From Stutzerimonas stutzeri (GTDB lineage Bacteria; Pseudomonadota; Gammaproteobacteria; Pseudomonadales; Pseudomonadaceae): 64,000 bases of DNA. The notes below the pieces were generated by a model. The model saw only the letters and a list, made by a program, of their open reading frames with translations, was not told the origin of the DNA and made no database searches. The translations under genes and the position numbers were made by a program. Shown one piece after another: positions 53,361 to 62,120 of this stretch (the first letter of the stretch is position 1; every line of letters begins with the position of its first letter). The stretch is from contig NZ_JAGQFP010000002.1 in assembly GCF_019090095.1 (NCBI RefSeq), positions 310,001-374,000 on the forward strand, in the 5' to 3' direction.

Positions 53361-53867
53361 ATGAAAGCGCTCAAGTCGCTCTATGGAATCTGCGGGCTGT
53401 TGTCGGGCGTCTTCATGGTGCTGATCTGCCTGCTCATCGTCGCTCAGATCGTTGCCCGCTTATTCGGAACAATGGTTCCTTCGTCTGACGAATTGGCCGG
53501 TTATGCCATGGCGTCGTCCGGATTTCTGGGGCTTCCCTACGCCCTGCACCGGGGCGCCCATATCCGCGTATCGCTGATGTTCAAGTTGCTGTCGGAGCGA
53601 GGGCAGCATGTGCTGGAGGTGGCCGGAACCCTCGTGGGTCTGGCAATTGCTGCATACCTGGCGTGGTGGGCCACGCTGTTCGTTCATGAAAGCTATGTGT
53701 TCGGCGAGGTGTCCTCGGGGCTTATTGCGATCCCGATGTGGATACCACAGGTTCCGATGAGCGTCGGTACGCTGGTGCTGGTCATCGCCATGCTGGATCG
53801 GCTGGTTTGCGCATTGACCTATCGCAGTTTCGAGCGGGTCGACGCACAGCCCGCACTGAGTGAGTGA
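53361..53867 (+). CDS. dctQ: TRAP transporter small membrane subunit
   Basis: 168 residues with four membrane helices (about 8-32, 45-65, 85-105, 128-148), typical of DctQ. The conserved region SSDELAGYAMASSGFLGLPYALHRGAHIRV is present. Pairs with DctM. Confidence 0.9.
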   Translation: MKALKSLYGICGLLSGVFMVLICLLIVAQIVARLFGTMVPSSDELAGYAMASSGFLGLPYALHRGAHIRVSLMFKLLSERGQHVLEVAGTLVGLAIAAYLAWWATLFVHESYVFGEVSSGLIAIPMWIPQVPMSVGTLVLVIAMLDRLVCALTYRSFERVDAQPALSE

Positions 53868-53909
53868 ACCCGCGCTCCGTAACGCAAAATAATAATCAGC
53901 GAGAATACC

Positions 53910-55214
53910 GTGGACTATTTCATCATCTCAGCGACGCTACTGGTCGCACTCTTCGTGCTGTTGGGCGGCGGTGTATGGGTCGCTTTTTCGCTGCTGGGCG
54001 TGGGCATCATCGCGATGGAGGTCTTCGGCGGGGCACCCGCTGGGCCAATCCTCGCCACTACGAGCTGGGCATCCAGCTCAAGTTGGACACTGACCGCCTT
54101 GCCCCTGTTTATCTGGATGGGGGAAATTCTTTACCGCACCAAGCTATCGCAGGACATGTTCCACGGTCTCTCACCCTGGGTCAGAATCCTTCCGGGCCGG
54201 CTACTGCACGTGAATGTGTTCGGTTGCGGCATCTTCGCCGCGGTCAGTGGCTCGTCGGCGGCTACCGCTGCGACCATCGGCCGTATCTCCTTGCCGGAGC
54301 TGAAGTCGCGGGGTTACCCGGACAGTATCGCGATGGGTTCGCTTGCTGGCGCCGGTACGCTGGGTTTGCTGATACCCCCTTCGATCATGATGATCGTCTA
54401 TGGGGTCGCCGCGCAGGTTTCGATCTCCCGCCTTTTTATCGCCGGGCTGGTACCGGGCCTGTTACTGCTGGTGATCTTTTCCGGGTATCTGATGATCTGG
54501 TCGGCGCTGAACCGTGATCAGGTCCCGCAAGAGTCGGAGCGCCTGTCGTTTCGGGAAAAGCTGGTACGGGCCAAACTGTTGGTCCCTGTGATGCTGCTGA
54601 TCATCGCCGTCATCGGGTCAATCTATGCGGGCTTCGCAACCGCTACCGAGGCCGCGGCGGTGGGCGTGGTCGGCGCCTTGCTGATAGCCCTGGTGTCTCG
54701 CTCCTTGAGCCGCGAAACCTTCATGGCCAGCCTCATGGGCGCAGTCGCCACGTCTTGCATGATTTTCTTCATCCTGATCGGAGCCCACTACCTCACCGCG
54801 GCAATGAGTTTCACCGGTCTGCCTTCGGCACTCGCCGACTGGATCGTGGCCAAGCAAATGTCGCCATACCTGCTCCTGGTATCGCTCACAGTGTTGTTCG
54901 TAGTGCTCGGCTGCTTCCTGGACGGTATATCCATCATCCTCCTGACTACCGCGGTCGTGATGCCAGCGATCCACGCGGCTGGCATCGATCTGCTGTGGTT
55001 CGGCGTGTTCGTCATCCTCGTCGTCGAGATGGCGCAGATCACGCCACCGGTGGGCTTCAACCTCTTCGTTATCCAAGGGCTGACCGGACGAGACATCGGT
55101 GAAGTGGCGCGCGCGAGCTTGCCGTTCTTCTTTCTGATCGTCCTGGCCGCGGTGCTGATCACGTTGTTTCCGCAAATAGTGCTCACGCTGCCTCAGGCGC
55201 TGGTTGGCCGGTAG
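53910..55214 (+). CDS. dctM: TRAP transporter large membrane subunit
   Basis: 434 residues from a GTG start at 53910, 42 bases after dctQ. Multi-pass DctM: PLFIWMGEILYRTKL, GCGIFAAVSGSSAATAATIGRISLPELKSRGY, GSLAGAGTLGLLIPPSIMMIVYG, GFATATEAAAVGVVGALLIAL and ITPPVGFNLFVIQGL. It drives Na+-dependent uptake of the substrate held by DctP. Confidence 0.93.
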   Translation: MDYFIISATLLVALFVLLGGGVWVAFSLLGVGIIAMEVFGGAPAGPILATTSWASSSSWTLTALPLFIWMGEILYRTKLSQDMFHGLSPWVRILPGRLLHVNVFGCGIFAAVSGSSAATAATIGRISLPELKSRGYPDSIAMGSLAGAGTLGLLIPPSIMMIVYGVAAQVSISRLFIAGLVPGLLLLVIFSGYLMIWSALNRDQVPQESERLSFREKLVRAKLLVPVMLLIIAVIGSIYAGFATATEAAAVGVVGALLIALVSRSLSRETFMASLMGAVATSCMIFFILIGAHYLTAAMSFTGLPSALADWIVAKQMSPYLLLVSLTVLFVVLGCFLDGISIILLTTAVVMPAIHAAGIDLLWFGVFVILVVEMAQITPPVGFNLFVIQGLTGRDIGEVARASLPFFFLIVLAAVLITLFPQIVLTLPQALVGR

Positions 55215-55476
55215 CATGATCGTCCTGGCCGGGATTTGACGATACTGCGGGTTGGGCTGAAGAGCTGAACGGAAGCTATCGCGAACCGGCCGTCCGGCCC
55301 GAATGGATGTAGTCGGGCGCTGAAACGAAAAAGACCCCGCTGACGGTCCCTGGCGTCGTCGGAAAAACCTGGTCTTGCGACGGGCGGATGCGGCAATACG
55401 CCGCTATAAGCAGATAATGCTTCGGGGCTGGCGTTTGCCGGTCCGTGTTTTCCTTCGCTGCGAGGCTGCAACAACT

Positions 55477-56667
55477 ATGTGGTACACCGGTTTTCTCGAC
55501 CTTACGGCCTGGGAGGTGGTTGCGGCCACTTTGCTGCTGACCCACGTGACGATCGTCGCCGTCACCGTTTACCTGCACCGCTACTCCGCCCACCGCTCGC
55601 TGGAACTCAATGGCGGGCTCAAGCATTTCTTCCGGTTCTGGCTGTGGCTGACCACGGCGATGAACACCCGCGAGTGGACCGCCATCCACCGCAAGCACCA
55701 CGCCAAATGCGAAACCCCGGACGACCCGCACAGCCCGGTGCAGAAGGGCCTGGGCACCGTGCTGCGGCGCGGCGCCGAGCTGTACATGGATGAGGCGAAG
55801 AACGAGGAAACCCTGCGCATCTATGGCAAGAACTGTCCGGACGACTGGATCGAGCGCAACCTGTATTCGCGCTTTCCGAACCTCGGCATTGTCTTGATGC
55901 TCGGCCTCGACCTGGCGCTGTTCGGTGTGATCGGTTTGACCGTCTGGGCGGTGCAGATGATCTGGATTCCGTTCTGGGCCGCCGGTGTGGTCAATGGCCT
56001 GGGCCATGCGGTGGGCTACCGCAACTTCGAATGCCGTGATGCGGCGACCAACCTGCTGCCCTGGGGCATCCTCATCGGCGGCGAAGAGCTGCACAACAAC
56101 CACCATACCTATCCCAATTCGGCCAAGCTGTCGGTACGCAAGTGGGAGTTCGACATGGGCTGGGCGTGGATCAAGCTGTTCAGCCTGTTCGGTCTGGCCA
56201 AGGTCAATCGCACCGCGCCGATCGCCCATCGCGTGTCGGCCAAGCCACAGCTGGACATGGACAGCGCCATGGCGATCCTCAACAACCGCTTCCAGATCAT
56301 GGCGCAGTATCGCCGGCTGGTGATCAAGCCATTGGTGCGCCTGGAGCTGGAGCGCGCCGATGCCTCGGTACGCCATCAGTTCCGACGTGCCAAGCGCCTG
56401 TTGTCGCGCGAGCCGAGCCTGCTGCAGCACGAGCAACAGGCCCGTATCGCGGTGATACTCGAGCAGAGCCAGGCGCTGCGGGTGATCTACGAACGCCGCC
56501 TGGCCTTGCAGCAGATCTGGTCGCGGACCAGCGCCAACGGACACGAGATGCTCGCGGCCATCAAGCAATGGGTACAGGACGCCGAAGCCAGCGGTATCCA
56601 GTCGCTGCACGAGTTCGCCGAGCACCTGCGCACCTACTCGTTGAGACCGGCTGTCGCCCATGCATGA
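55477..56667 (+). CDS. desA: Membrane fatty-acid desaturase (DesA-like)
   Basis: 396 residues from the ATG at 55477; earlier in-frame starts add non-conserved residues. Three histidine boxes for the di-iron site: H34-x4-H39 (HRYSAHR), H71-xx-H74-H75 (HRKHHAK) and HNNHHTYP. Hydrophobic segments lie around residues 10-32, 46-62 and 140-178, followed by a long C-terminal helical extension. It inserts a cis double bond into acyl chains of lipids or acyl-CoA to adjust membrane fluidity; P. aeruginosa DesA acts on phospholipid acyl chains. Confidence 0.88.
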   Translation: MWYTGFLDLTAWEVVAATLLLTHVTIVAVTVYLHRYSAHRSLELNGGLKHFFRFWLWLTTAMNTREWTAIHRKHHAKCETPDDPHSPVQKGLGTVLRRGAELYMDEAKNEETLRIYGKNCPDDWIERNLYSRFPNLGIVLMLGLDLALFGVIGLTVWAVQMIWIPFWAAGVVNGLGHAVGYRNFECRDAATNLLPWGILIGGEELHNNHHTYPNSAKLSVRKWEFDMGWAWIKLFSLFGLAKVNRTAPIAHRVSAKPQLDMDSAMAILNNRFQIMAQYRRLVIKPLVRLELERADASVRHQFRRAKRLLSREPSLLQHEQQARIAVILEQSQALRVIYERRLALQQIWSRTSANGHEMLAAIKQWVQDAEASGIQSLHEFAEHLRTYSLRPAVAHA

Positions 56668-56809
56668 CCTCTGATCGGCGCGCGCGTCGGCCGGCGCGCC
56701 GGCTGGAACTTTGCTTCGAAGACGCTCTCTGATTGGCATTCCGGTGCTTTCGCGACAGTTGCCCCTGCGGGTTCCCGTTTGGTGCCTGGCGCCATGTGAG
56801 AACGCAGTT

Positions 56810-57808
56810 ATGAAGTTCGTGAACCAGCGAAGCGAAGCGGGGGCAGGCATTCTGCCTCCGTCCGAGGCGCAGACCTTGTTGGCCCTGATGCACGCTCGCG
56901 CCGAAGTCGAACGCCTGAGCGAGCGTGAGCAGCTGTTCAGTACCCTCATGGGGGCGGTCAACGCCGTCTTGTGGGCCTTCGACTGGCAGGCGCAGCGGAT
57001 CATCTACGTCAGCCCCGCTTATGAGCAGGTGTTCGGTCGCTCGGCCGCACTGCTGCTGGCTGATTTTGGCGAATGGCGTAACAGCATCTATCCGGATGAT
57101 CTGGAATACGCCCAGCGGAGCATGCTCGAGGTGCTCGACAAGGGTGCCGTCGAAGCGCGCGAGTACCGCATCATCCGCGCCGACGGCCAGTTACGCTGGC
57201 TCAGCGACAAATGTTTCATCGCGCGCAACGCGGACAGCGCCCACGGGCCGATCATCGTCGGCATCGCCGAAGACATCACCGAGAAGAAGCAGCTCGAAGG
57301 TGAACTGCAGCGCCTGGCCACCACCGATGTGCTGACCCAGAGCAGCAACCGCCGCTACTTCTTCGAATGCGCCCAGCGTGAATTCGACATGGCGCGGCAA
57401 TACGCGTCCCCGCTGGCCTTCCAGCTGCTCGATATCGACGACTTCAAGCGGATCAACGATACCCACGGCCACCAGATGGGCGATCAGGTGTTGCAGCGCG
57501 TGGCGCAGTGCGGTGCGTCGGTATTGCGTCGCGGCGACCTGTTCGGCCGCATCGGCGGGGAAGAATTCGCCTTGCTGCTGCCCGGCTGCCAGCCGGATCT
57601 GGCCGAGCAGATTGCTGAACGGTTGCAGCGCGAAATCCAGCGACTGGTCTTCACCAGCCCGGATGGGCAGCGCTTCGGCGTCACCATCAGCCTGGGCGTG
57701 ACCTACCTCAGGGCCAGCGATCCGGATCTCAGCGCGCTGTTCGCCAGGGCCGACGCGGCGATGTATACCGCCAAGCGCCTGGGCAAGAACCAGATCATCG
57801 TCTCCTGA
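56810..57808 (+). CDS. PAS-GGDEF diguanylate cyclase
   Basis: 332 residues from the ATG at 56810. Short N-terminal coiled segment, PAS/PAC domain about 45-165 (VNAVLWAFDWQAQRIIYVSPAYEQVFGR... IVGIAEDITEKKQ) and GGDEF domain about 170-330 with active GGEEF and canonical inhibitory RRGD five residues before it. Cytoplasmic. It makes c-di-GMP in response to an unknown cue. Gap to the desaturase is 142 bases; no clear shared operon. Confidence 0.9.
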   Translation: MKFVNQRSEAGAGILPPSEAQTLLALMHARAEVERLSEREQLFSTLMGAVNAVLWAFDWQAQRIIYVSPAYEQVFGRSAALLLADFGEWRNSIYPDDLEYAQRSMLEVLDKGAVEAREYRIIRADGQLRWLSDKCFIARNADSAHGPIIVGIAEDITEKKQLEGELQRLATTDVLTQSSNRRYFFECAQREFDMARQYASPLAFQLLDIDDFKRINDTHGHQMGDQVLQRVAQCGASVLRRGDLFGRIGGEEFALLLPGCQPDLAEQIAERLQREIQRLVFTSPDGQRFGVTISLGVTYLRASDPDLSALFARADAAMYTAKRLGKNQIIVS

Positions 57809-57896
57809 TCCGCTCGGCTCGCCGGTCGAGGCATCGGGACCAGCGCGTGAACCCGATGCAGCAGACAACGACCTTGACCGCCGGTGTACCGGTGGC

Positions 57897-57937
57897 GGCA
57901 GCCTGCCCAGCCGATCGGCTCTGAGGGGCAGGCTGCC
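57897..57937. terminator. Stem-loop between convergent GGDEF and aguA genes
   Basis: Perfect 12-bp stem GGCAGCCTGCCC/GGGCAGGCTGCC with a 17-base loop that contains a further palindrome (GCCGATCGGC). No U-tract; could serve both strands. Confidence 0.65.
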
Positions 57938-57949
57938 GGCGTCGCGAGG

Positions 57950-59065
57950 CTACGCCGGGGCGCGGCTGGCCGCGGCCGGTTGCTGCTGGGTGATGCAGTG
58001 GATATTGCCGCCGCCCAGCAGGATTTCGCGGCCCGGCACCATCACCACCTGATGGTGCGGGAAGAGTCGGTTGAGGATGGCCTCGGCTTCGCCATCCAGC
58101 GGGTCGCCGAATGACGGCGCGATGATGCCGCCGTTGACGATCAGGAAGTTCACATAGCTGCCCGCCAGGCGGATCGAGGGATCGCGTGGTTGGCTGCCCA
58201 CCAGCGGTACGACGCCGGCACATTCCGCTTCGGTGGCATGCAGCGGGCCGGGAATTGGCATCTTGTGCACGACCAGCTGGCGATCCCAGGCGTCGGTTGC
58301 CTGTTCCAAGACTCGCATGGCGGCCTGGCAGCGCGAGTAGTTGGGGTTCTCGGGATCGTCGGTCCAGGCCAGCAAAACCTCGCCGGGGCGGACGAAGCAG
58401 CAGAAGTTGTCCACGTGGCCGTCGGTTTCATCGTTGAACAGGCCATGCGGCAGCCAGATCACCTTGTCGATCGCCAGGTAGTCGGCCAGCATGCGTTCGA
58501 TCGCTTCGCGGTCCAGATGGGGGTTGCGGTTGGGGTTGAGCAGGCATTCCTCGGTGGTGATCAGCGTGCCTTCTCCGTCGACGTGAATCGAGCCGCCTTC
58601 GAGCACGAACCCTTCGGTGCGGTAGCGATCGCAACGCTCGATCTCGAGGATCTTGCGTGCGACCTCGTCGTCGCGCTGCCAGTTTTCGTAGAGCCCGCCG
58701 TTCAAGCCGCCCCAGGCGTTGAACGTCCAGTCGATCCCGCGCAGGCCGCCTTTGCCGTTGATCACGAAAGTCGGGCCGGTGTCACGTACCCAGGCATCGT
58801 CGCTGCTGATTTCGACCACGCGTATGCGTGGATCGTCGAGTTGCTCGCGGGCGGCGACGAACTGCTCGGCAGTCGCACAAACCGTCACCGGCTCGAAGCG
58901 CGCGATGGCCTTGGCCACGGCGGTGAAAGCCGCTTGCGCCGGTGCGCCCTGGTCGCGCCAGTTATCCGGACGCTGCGGCCAGACCATCCAGGTCTGGCTG
59001 TGCGTGGCCCATTCGGCGGGCATGTGGAAGTCGTCGGAGCGTGGCGTGGTGGTCAGGGTGGTCAT
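57950..59065 (-). CDS. aguA: Agmatine deiminase
   Basis: 371 residues. Guanidino-modifying fold with catalytic C357 ([11 protein letters not shown]), the acidic [10 protein letters not shown] and the histidine in [10 protein letters not shown]. It converts agmatine to N-carbamoylputrescine plus ammonia. Last gene of aguR-aguB-aguA. Confidence 0.95.
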   Translation of the reverse strand: MTTLTTTPRSDDFHMPAEWATHSQTWMVWPQRPDNWRDQGAPAQAAFTAVAKAIARFEPVTVCATAEQFVAAREQLDDPRIRVVEISSDDAWVRDTGPTFVINGKGGLRGIDWTFNAWGGLNGGLYENWQRDDEVARKILEIERCDRYRTEGFVLEGGSIHVDGEGTLITTEECLLNPNRNPHLDREAIERMLADYLAIDKVIWLPHGLFNDETDGHVDNFCCFVRPGEVLLAWTDDPENPNYSRCQAAMRVLEQATDAWDRQLVVHKMPIPGPLHATEAECAGVVPLVGSQPRDPSIRLAGSYVNFLIVNGGIIAPSFGDPLDGEAEAILNRLFPHHQVVMVPGREILLGGGNIHCITQQQPAAASRAPA

Positions 59066-59200
59066 CGTTGTACCTGCGAATAAAGGGCGTTTTCTTTTGG
59101 GCCGGTCCGAGCGCCGGCCCCTCTTCGGTGTGTGGACATCTGACCGCGGCGAACGGGATTGTGCCGCAGTGGCCGGGCGAACGGCCGAGCCGACTGACCG

Positions 59201-60079
59201 TCAGGCGTGCTGTACGCCGTCCAGTGTCCTGATCGGGCCGTATAGGTCCGGGCGGCGATCACGAAACACGCCCCAGGCACTGCGGGCGTGCTCCAGCTGA
59301 TCGAGATCGAAGGTGTGCACCCGCACGCCTTCAGCGGTTTCATCCATTTCCTCGACCTTGGCGCCGAACGGATCGGCGATGAACGAGGAGCCGTAGAAGG
59401 TGATCGCGTAGCCGTCCTGCGCTTCCGTACCGATGCGGTTGCTGGCTATCAAGGGCATCAGGTTGGCCCCGGCGTGGCCTTGCTGCACGCGCTGCCAATG
59501 GTCGCGTGAGTGGATGCTCGGGTCATGCGGCTCGCTGCCGATGGCGGTGGGGTAGAGCAGCAGCTCGGCACCCATCAGCGCCATGCTGCGCGCGGCCTCG
59601 GGGAACCACTGATCCCAGCAGATGCCCACACCGATCTTCGCGTAACGGGTATGCCAGACCTGGAAGCCGGTGTCGCCGGGGTTGAAGTAGTACTTCTCGT
59701 GGTAACCGGGGCCGTCCGGGATGTGGCTCTTGCGGTAGACGCCGAGTACCTCGCTGTCGGCATCGATGATGGCGATGGAATTGAAGCGCGCGCGGCCGGC
59801 CAGTTCGAAGAAGCTGATCGGCAGCACCACGTGCAGCTCGGCAGCGACCTTGCGCAGGTGCTGGATCGCCGGGTTCTGGTCGACCGGTGTGGCCAGTTGC
59901 AGGTAATCGGGATTGGGCTTCTGGCAGAAGTACGGCGTCTCGAACAGCTCCTGGAGCAGGATCACCTGCGCGCCCTTGGCCGCGGCTTCGCGGACCAGCT
60001 TTTCAGCGTTGGCGATGTTGGCCTGGCGATCCCAGGAGCAGGCCATCTGGGTCGCGGCGACGGTAACGGTACGGGACAT
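59201..60079 (-). CDS. aguB: N-carbamoylputrescine amidohydrolase
   Basis: 292 residues from the ATG at 60079. Nitrilase-superfamily triad E44 (LLQELF), K117 (YRKSHIPDGPGY) and C154 (GVGICWDQWFPE). Releases putrescine, CO2 and ammonia from carbamoylputrescine. Upstream of aguA with a 135-base gap. Confidence 0.95.
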   Translation of the reverse strand: MSRTVTVAATQMACSWDRQANIANAEKLVREAAAKGAQVILLQELFETPYFCQKPNPDYLQLATPVDQNPAIQHLRKVAAELHVVLPISFFELAGRARFNSIAIIDADSEVLGVYRKSHIPDGPGYHEKYYFNPGDTGFQVWHTRYAKIGVGICWDQWFPEAARSMALMGAELLLYPTAIGSEPHDPSIHSRDHWQRVQQGHAGANLMPLIASNRIGTEAQDGYAITFYGSSFIADPFGAKVEEMDETAEGVRVHTFDLDQLEHARSAWGVFRDRRPDLYGPIRTLDGVQHA

Positions 60080-60128
60080 GAGCACCTCCAGTGCCGATCG
60101 GGTGAATTGGCGATTGCGCCAATCTAGT

Positions 60129-60141
60129 CGATATTTATCGG
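60129..60141. promoter_or_regulatory. AguR operator 1 (candidate)
   Basis: CGATATTTATCGG, an imperfect version of operator 2, in the aguR-aguB gap 50 bases upstream of aguB. Confidence 0.55.
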
Positions 60142-60189
60142 CTTGGAAAGCGTAATGAACGCACATGAAAAATATTGTAGCTCTTAAAG

Positions 60190-60203
60190 CCGATAATTAT
60201 CGG
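60190..60203. promoter_or_regulatory. AguR operator 2 (candidate)
   Basis: CCGATAATTATCGG, a perfect 14-base palindrome directly after the aguR stop codon. Its centre is about 62 bases (six turns) from operator 1, so two TetR dimers would sit on the same face. Confidence 0.65.
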
Positions 60204-60206
60204 TAA

Positions 60207-60866
60207 CTAGGCGAGCGGTTGGACCCGCTTCGGCAGGCACGGCGGCAGGTAGAGACTCAGATAGGCGTCGAGCACGCGCATGCCTTCTTCGGCCATGCGC
60301 TCGGTGATCCGGCCGTGCTGATGCACCGAGCGTGCATAAACCCGATCGCCCAGCTCCAGCGCGAGCGCGAATACCTCGACGTCGTCCGGCAGTGGCGGCA
60401 GCTGGAAGTGCCGGGCGAAGAGGGCGCGCATCAGTTCGCCGAGTTCGAGGTCGTGCTGCCGGTCCGCCTGCATGACCTCAGCCAGCCCGTGCTGGGCGAG
60501 GATCAACTGGCGCGCCGCGGCATCGCGCTCGTAGATCGCCAGCATGCGCCGTTCGATCAGCCGCGACAGATCGTGCCAACCCCGCAGCGCCTGATGATCG
60601 ACGGGTTGTTCGAGGCTGAGCCGAAAGGCCGCATGCACATCGGCGGTCAGTGCCTCGAGCAGCGCTGGCACGCTGGCGAAGAAGTGATAGACCGAAGACG
60701 GCGGAATGCCGGCGCGTTCGGCGACGCTGTAGATCGACAGCCCAGCCATGCCCTGCTCGGCCAGCAGGCCGCGGGCGGCGGACAGGATTTGCGCGATTCG
60801 CGCCTGGCTGCTGGCGCGAGGCTTGCGGCCGCTGGGCGAGTAGGAGCTGGGGGGCGTAGTGTTCAT
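60207..60866 (-). CDS. aguR: TetR-family regulator of agmatine use
   Basis: 219 residues from the ATG at 60866. Helix-turn-helix ARIAQILSAARGLLAEQGMAGLSIYSVAERAGIPPSSVYHFFASVPALLEAL. Immediately upstream of aguBA on the same strand, as in Pseudomonas, where AguR represses aguBA and is relieved by agmatine and carbamoylputrescine. The palindromes between aguR and aguB fit this. Confidence 0.88.
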   Translation of the reverse strand: MNTTPPSSYSPSGRKPRASSQARIAQILSAARGLLAEQGMAGLSIYSVAERAGIPPSSVYHFFASVPALLEALTADVHAAFRLSLEQPVDHQALRGWHDLSRLIERRMLAIYERDAAARQLILAQHGLAEVMQADRQHDLELGELMRALFARHFQLPPLPDDVEVFALALELGDRVYARSVHQHGRITERMAEEGMRVLDAYLSLYLPPCLPKRVQPLA

Positions 60867-61111
60867 AGGCGCTATTGGATGCCACGGCGGCGACGGATGC
60901 AACGGGTCCGCGTATCGCCGTGCTGGGCATCGCACGCAGCTCAGCCGCCTGCCGGCGTAGCGCGGGCTATCACTGCCGAACTCGCGGTGACCCGCTTCGC
61001 ATGTCGGCGAGGGGCAGGCGAACGCGCTGAAACCAGTCGTCATCACGGCTTGGCGCTGCATCGCGCAGTGGCTTAAATCAAGAGTACGGCGGCTCATTGG
61101 AGGAGGAGGCC

Positions 61112-61593
61112 ATGCGCACACTGAGACTGCTCACGATCATGCTGACGGCGCTCAGCCTGAGCGCCGCCTTTGCCCATCTGCTGGAAATGCCGGCCAAGCT
61201 CGGCTATGACGCCGATCTCTGGCTGCACTGCTCCAGACGCTGTATCCCAACTACGGCAGGGTGTCGGGCGTCTGTGAAATTGGCGCGGTTGTCGCGAGCC
61301 TGGTGCTCACGGTTGCCGTGCGCAGGCGGCCGGTGGCCTTTCGCTGGTCGTTGCTGGCGGCCGTCTGCCTGGTCGTCACCCATGCCATTTTCTGGATATG
61401 GGTAGCGCCGGTGAATGCCGCGCTGGTGCCGCTGGCGCCAGAGGCGCTACCGGCCGACTGGGCGTCGTTACGCAACCAGTGGGAGTTTGCCCATGCCGCG
61501 CGCGCGTTGCTCCAGCTCGTCGCGCTGGCAGCGCTGGTGATGTCGATACTGGTGGAGCTACCGTCTACGCACGCTCGCGCCGTGCACGAGTGA
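61112..61593 (+). pseudogene. DUF1772-like membrane protein, interrupted by a frameshift
   Basis: It starts at ATG 61112 after a very strong AGGAGGAGG. The first 38 codons (MRTLRLLTIMLTALSLSAAFAHLLEMPAKLGYDADLWL) continue in the +1-shifted frame (LLQTLYPNYGRVSGVCEIG...). Restoring one base between 61225 and 61226 gives a continuous protein of about 160 residues with four membrane helices and the DUF1772/anthrone-oxygenase-like tail (LPADWASLRNQWEFAHAARALLQL). Either a recent one-base deletion or a sequencing error. Function unknown. Confidence 0.75.
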
Positions 61594-61631
61594 AGCATCA
61601 GCCAACGCCTTTTGCTCAAACAGGAGTTCAC

Positions 61632-61982
61632 ATGCAGGTCAAACGTATCGTGGCCAACCTGAGCGTCGCCGATCCGGCGGCCGCTGACGCGTTCTACCGG
61701 GACATCCTCGGTCTCGAACTGGCCATGGATCATGGCTGGATCCGCACCTACACGAGCCCGTCGCAGATGACGCCACAGGTCAGCTTCGCGAGTCAGGGCG
61801 GCTCCGATACCCCGGTTCCGGACCTGTCCGTCGAGGTGGACGACCTGGACGAGGCCCTGCGACGGGTGCAGCACGCGGGCATACCGCTGGCGTACGGCCC
61901 TGCCATCGAGCCGTGGGGCGTGCGGCGCTTCTTCGTCAGGGACCCGCTGGGCAGGCTGATCAACATCCTTCAGCACCAGTAG
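61632..61982 (+). CDS. VOC/glyoxalase-fold protein
   Basis: 116 residues from the ATG at 61632 with AGGAG upstream. Paired beta-alpha-beta-beta-beta units: VKRIVANLSVADPAAADAFYRDILGLELAMDHGWI and VEVDDLDEALRRVQHAGIPLAYGPAIEPWGVRRFFVRDPLGRLINIL. Possibly a glyoxalase, dioxygenase-like or antibiotic-binding protein; the substrate cannot be told. 38 bases after the frameshifted gene. Confidence 0.85.
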   Translation: MQVKRIVANLSVADPAAADAFYRDILGLELAMDHGWIRTYTSPSQMTPQVSFASQGGSDTPVPDLSVEVDDLDEALRRVQHAGIPLAYGPAIEPWGVRRFFVRDPLGRLINILQHQ

Positions 61983-62095
61983 CCCCAAGTGGGGGCCGAG
62001 GGGCTAAGGCGGTGACGCGGGCTGCGCTAGGTTGGCGCGACGCAAGTATGGGGCCTGACCGGCGGCCCGGTCGTCACGCTCGCATCGCGCCGGCA

Positions 62096-62117
62096 GGGCC
62101 CGCCAGGCGGCGGGCTC
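62096..62117. terminator. Hairpin between VOC gene and glutamylpolyamine synthetase
   Basis: GCCCGCC/GGCGGGC stem (62098-62104 and 62109-62115) with loop AGGC, extendable by two pairs, between convergent genes. No U-run on either side. Confidence 0.5.
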
Positions 62118-62120
62118 CGG

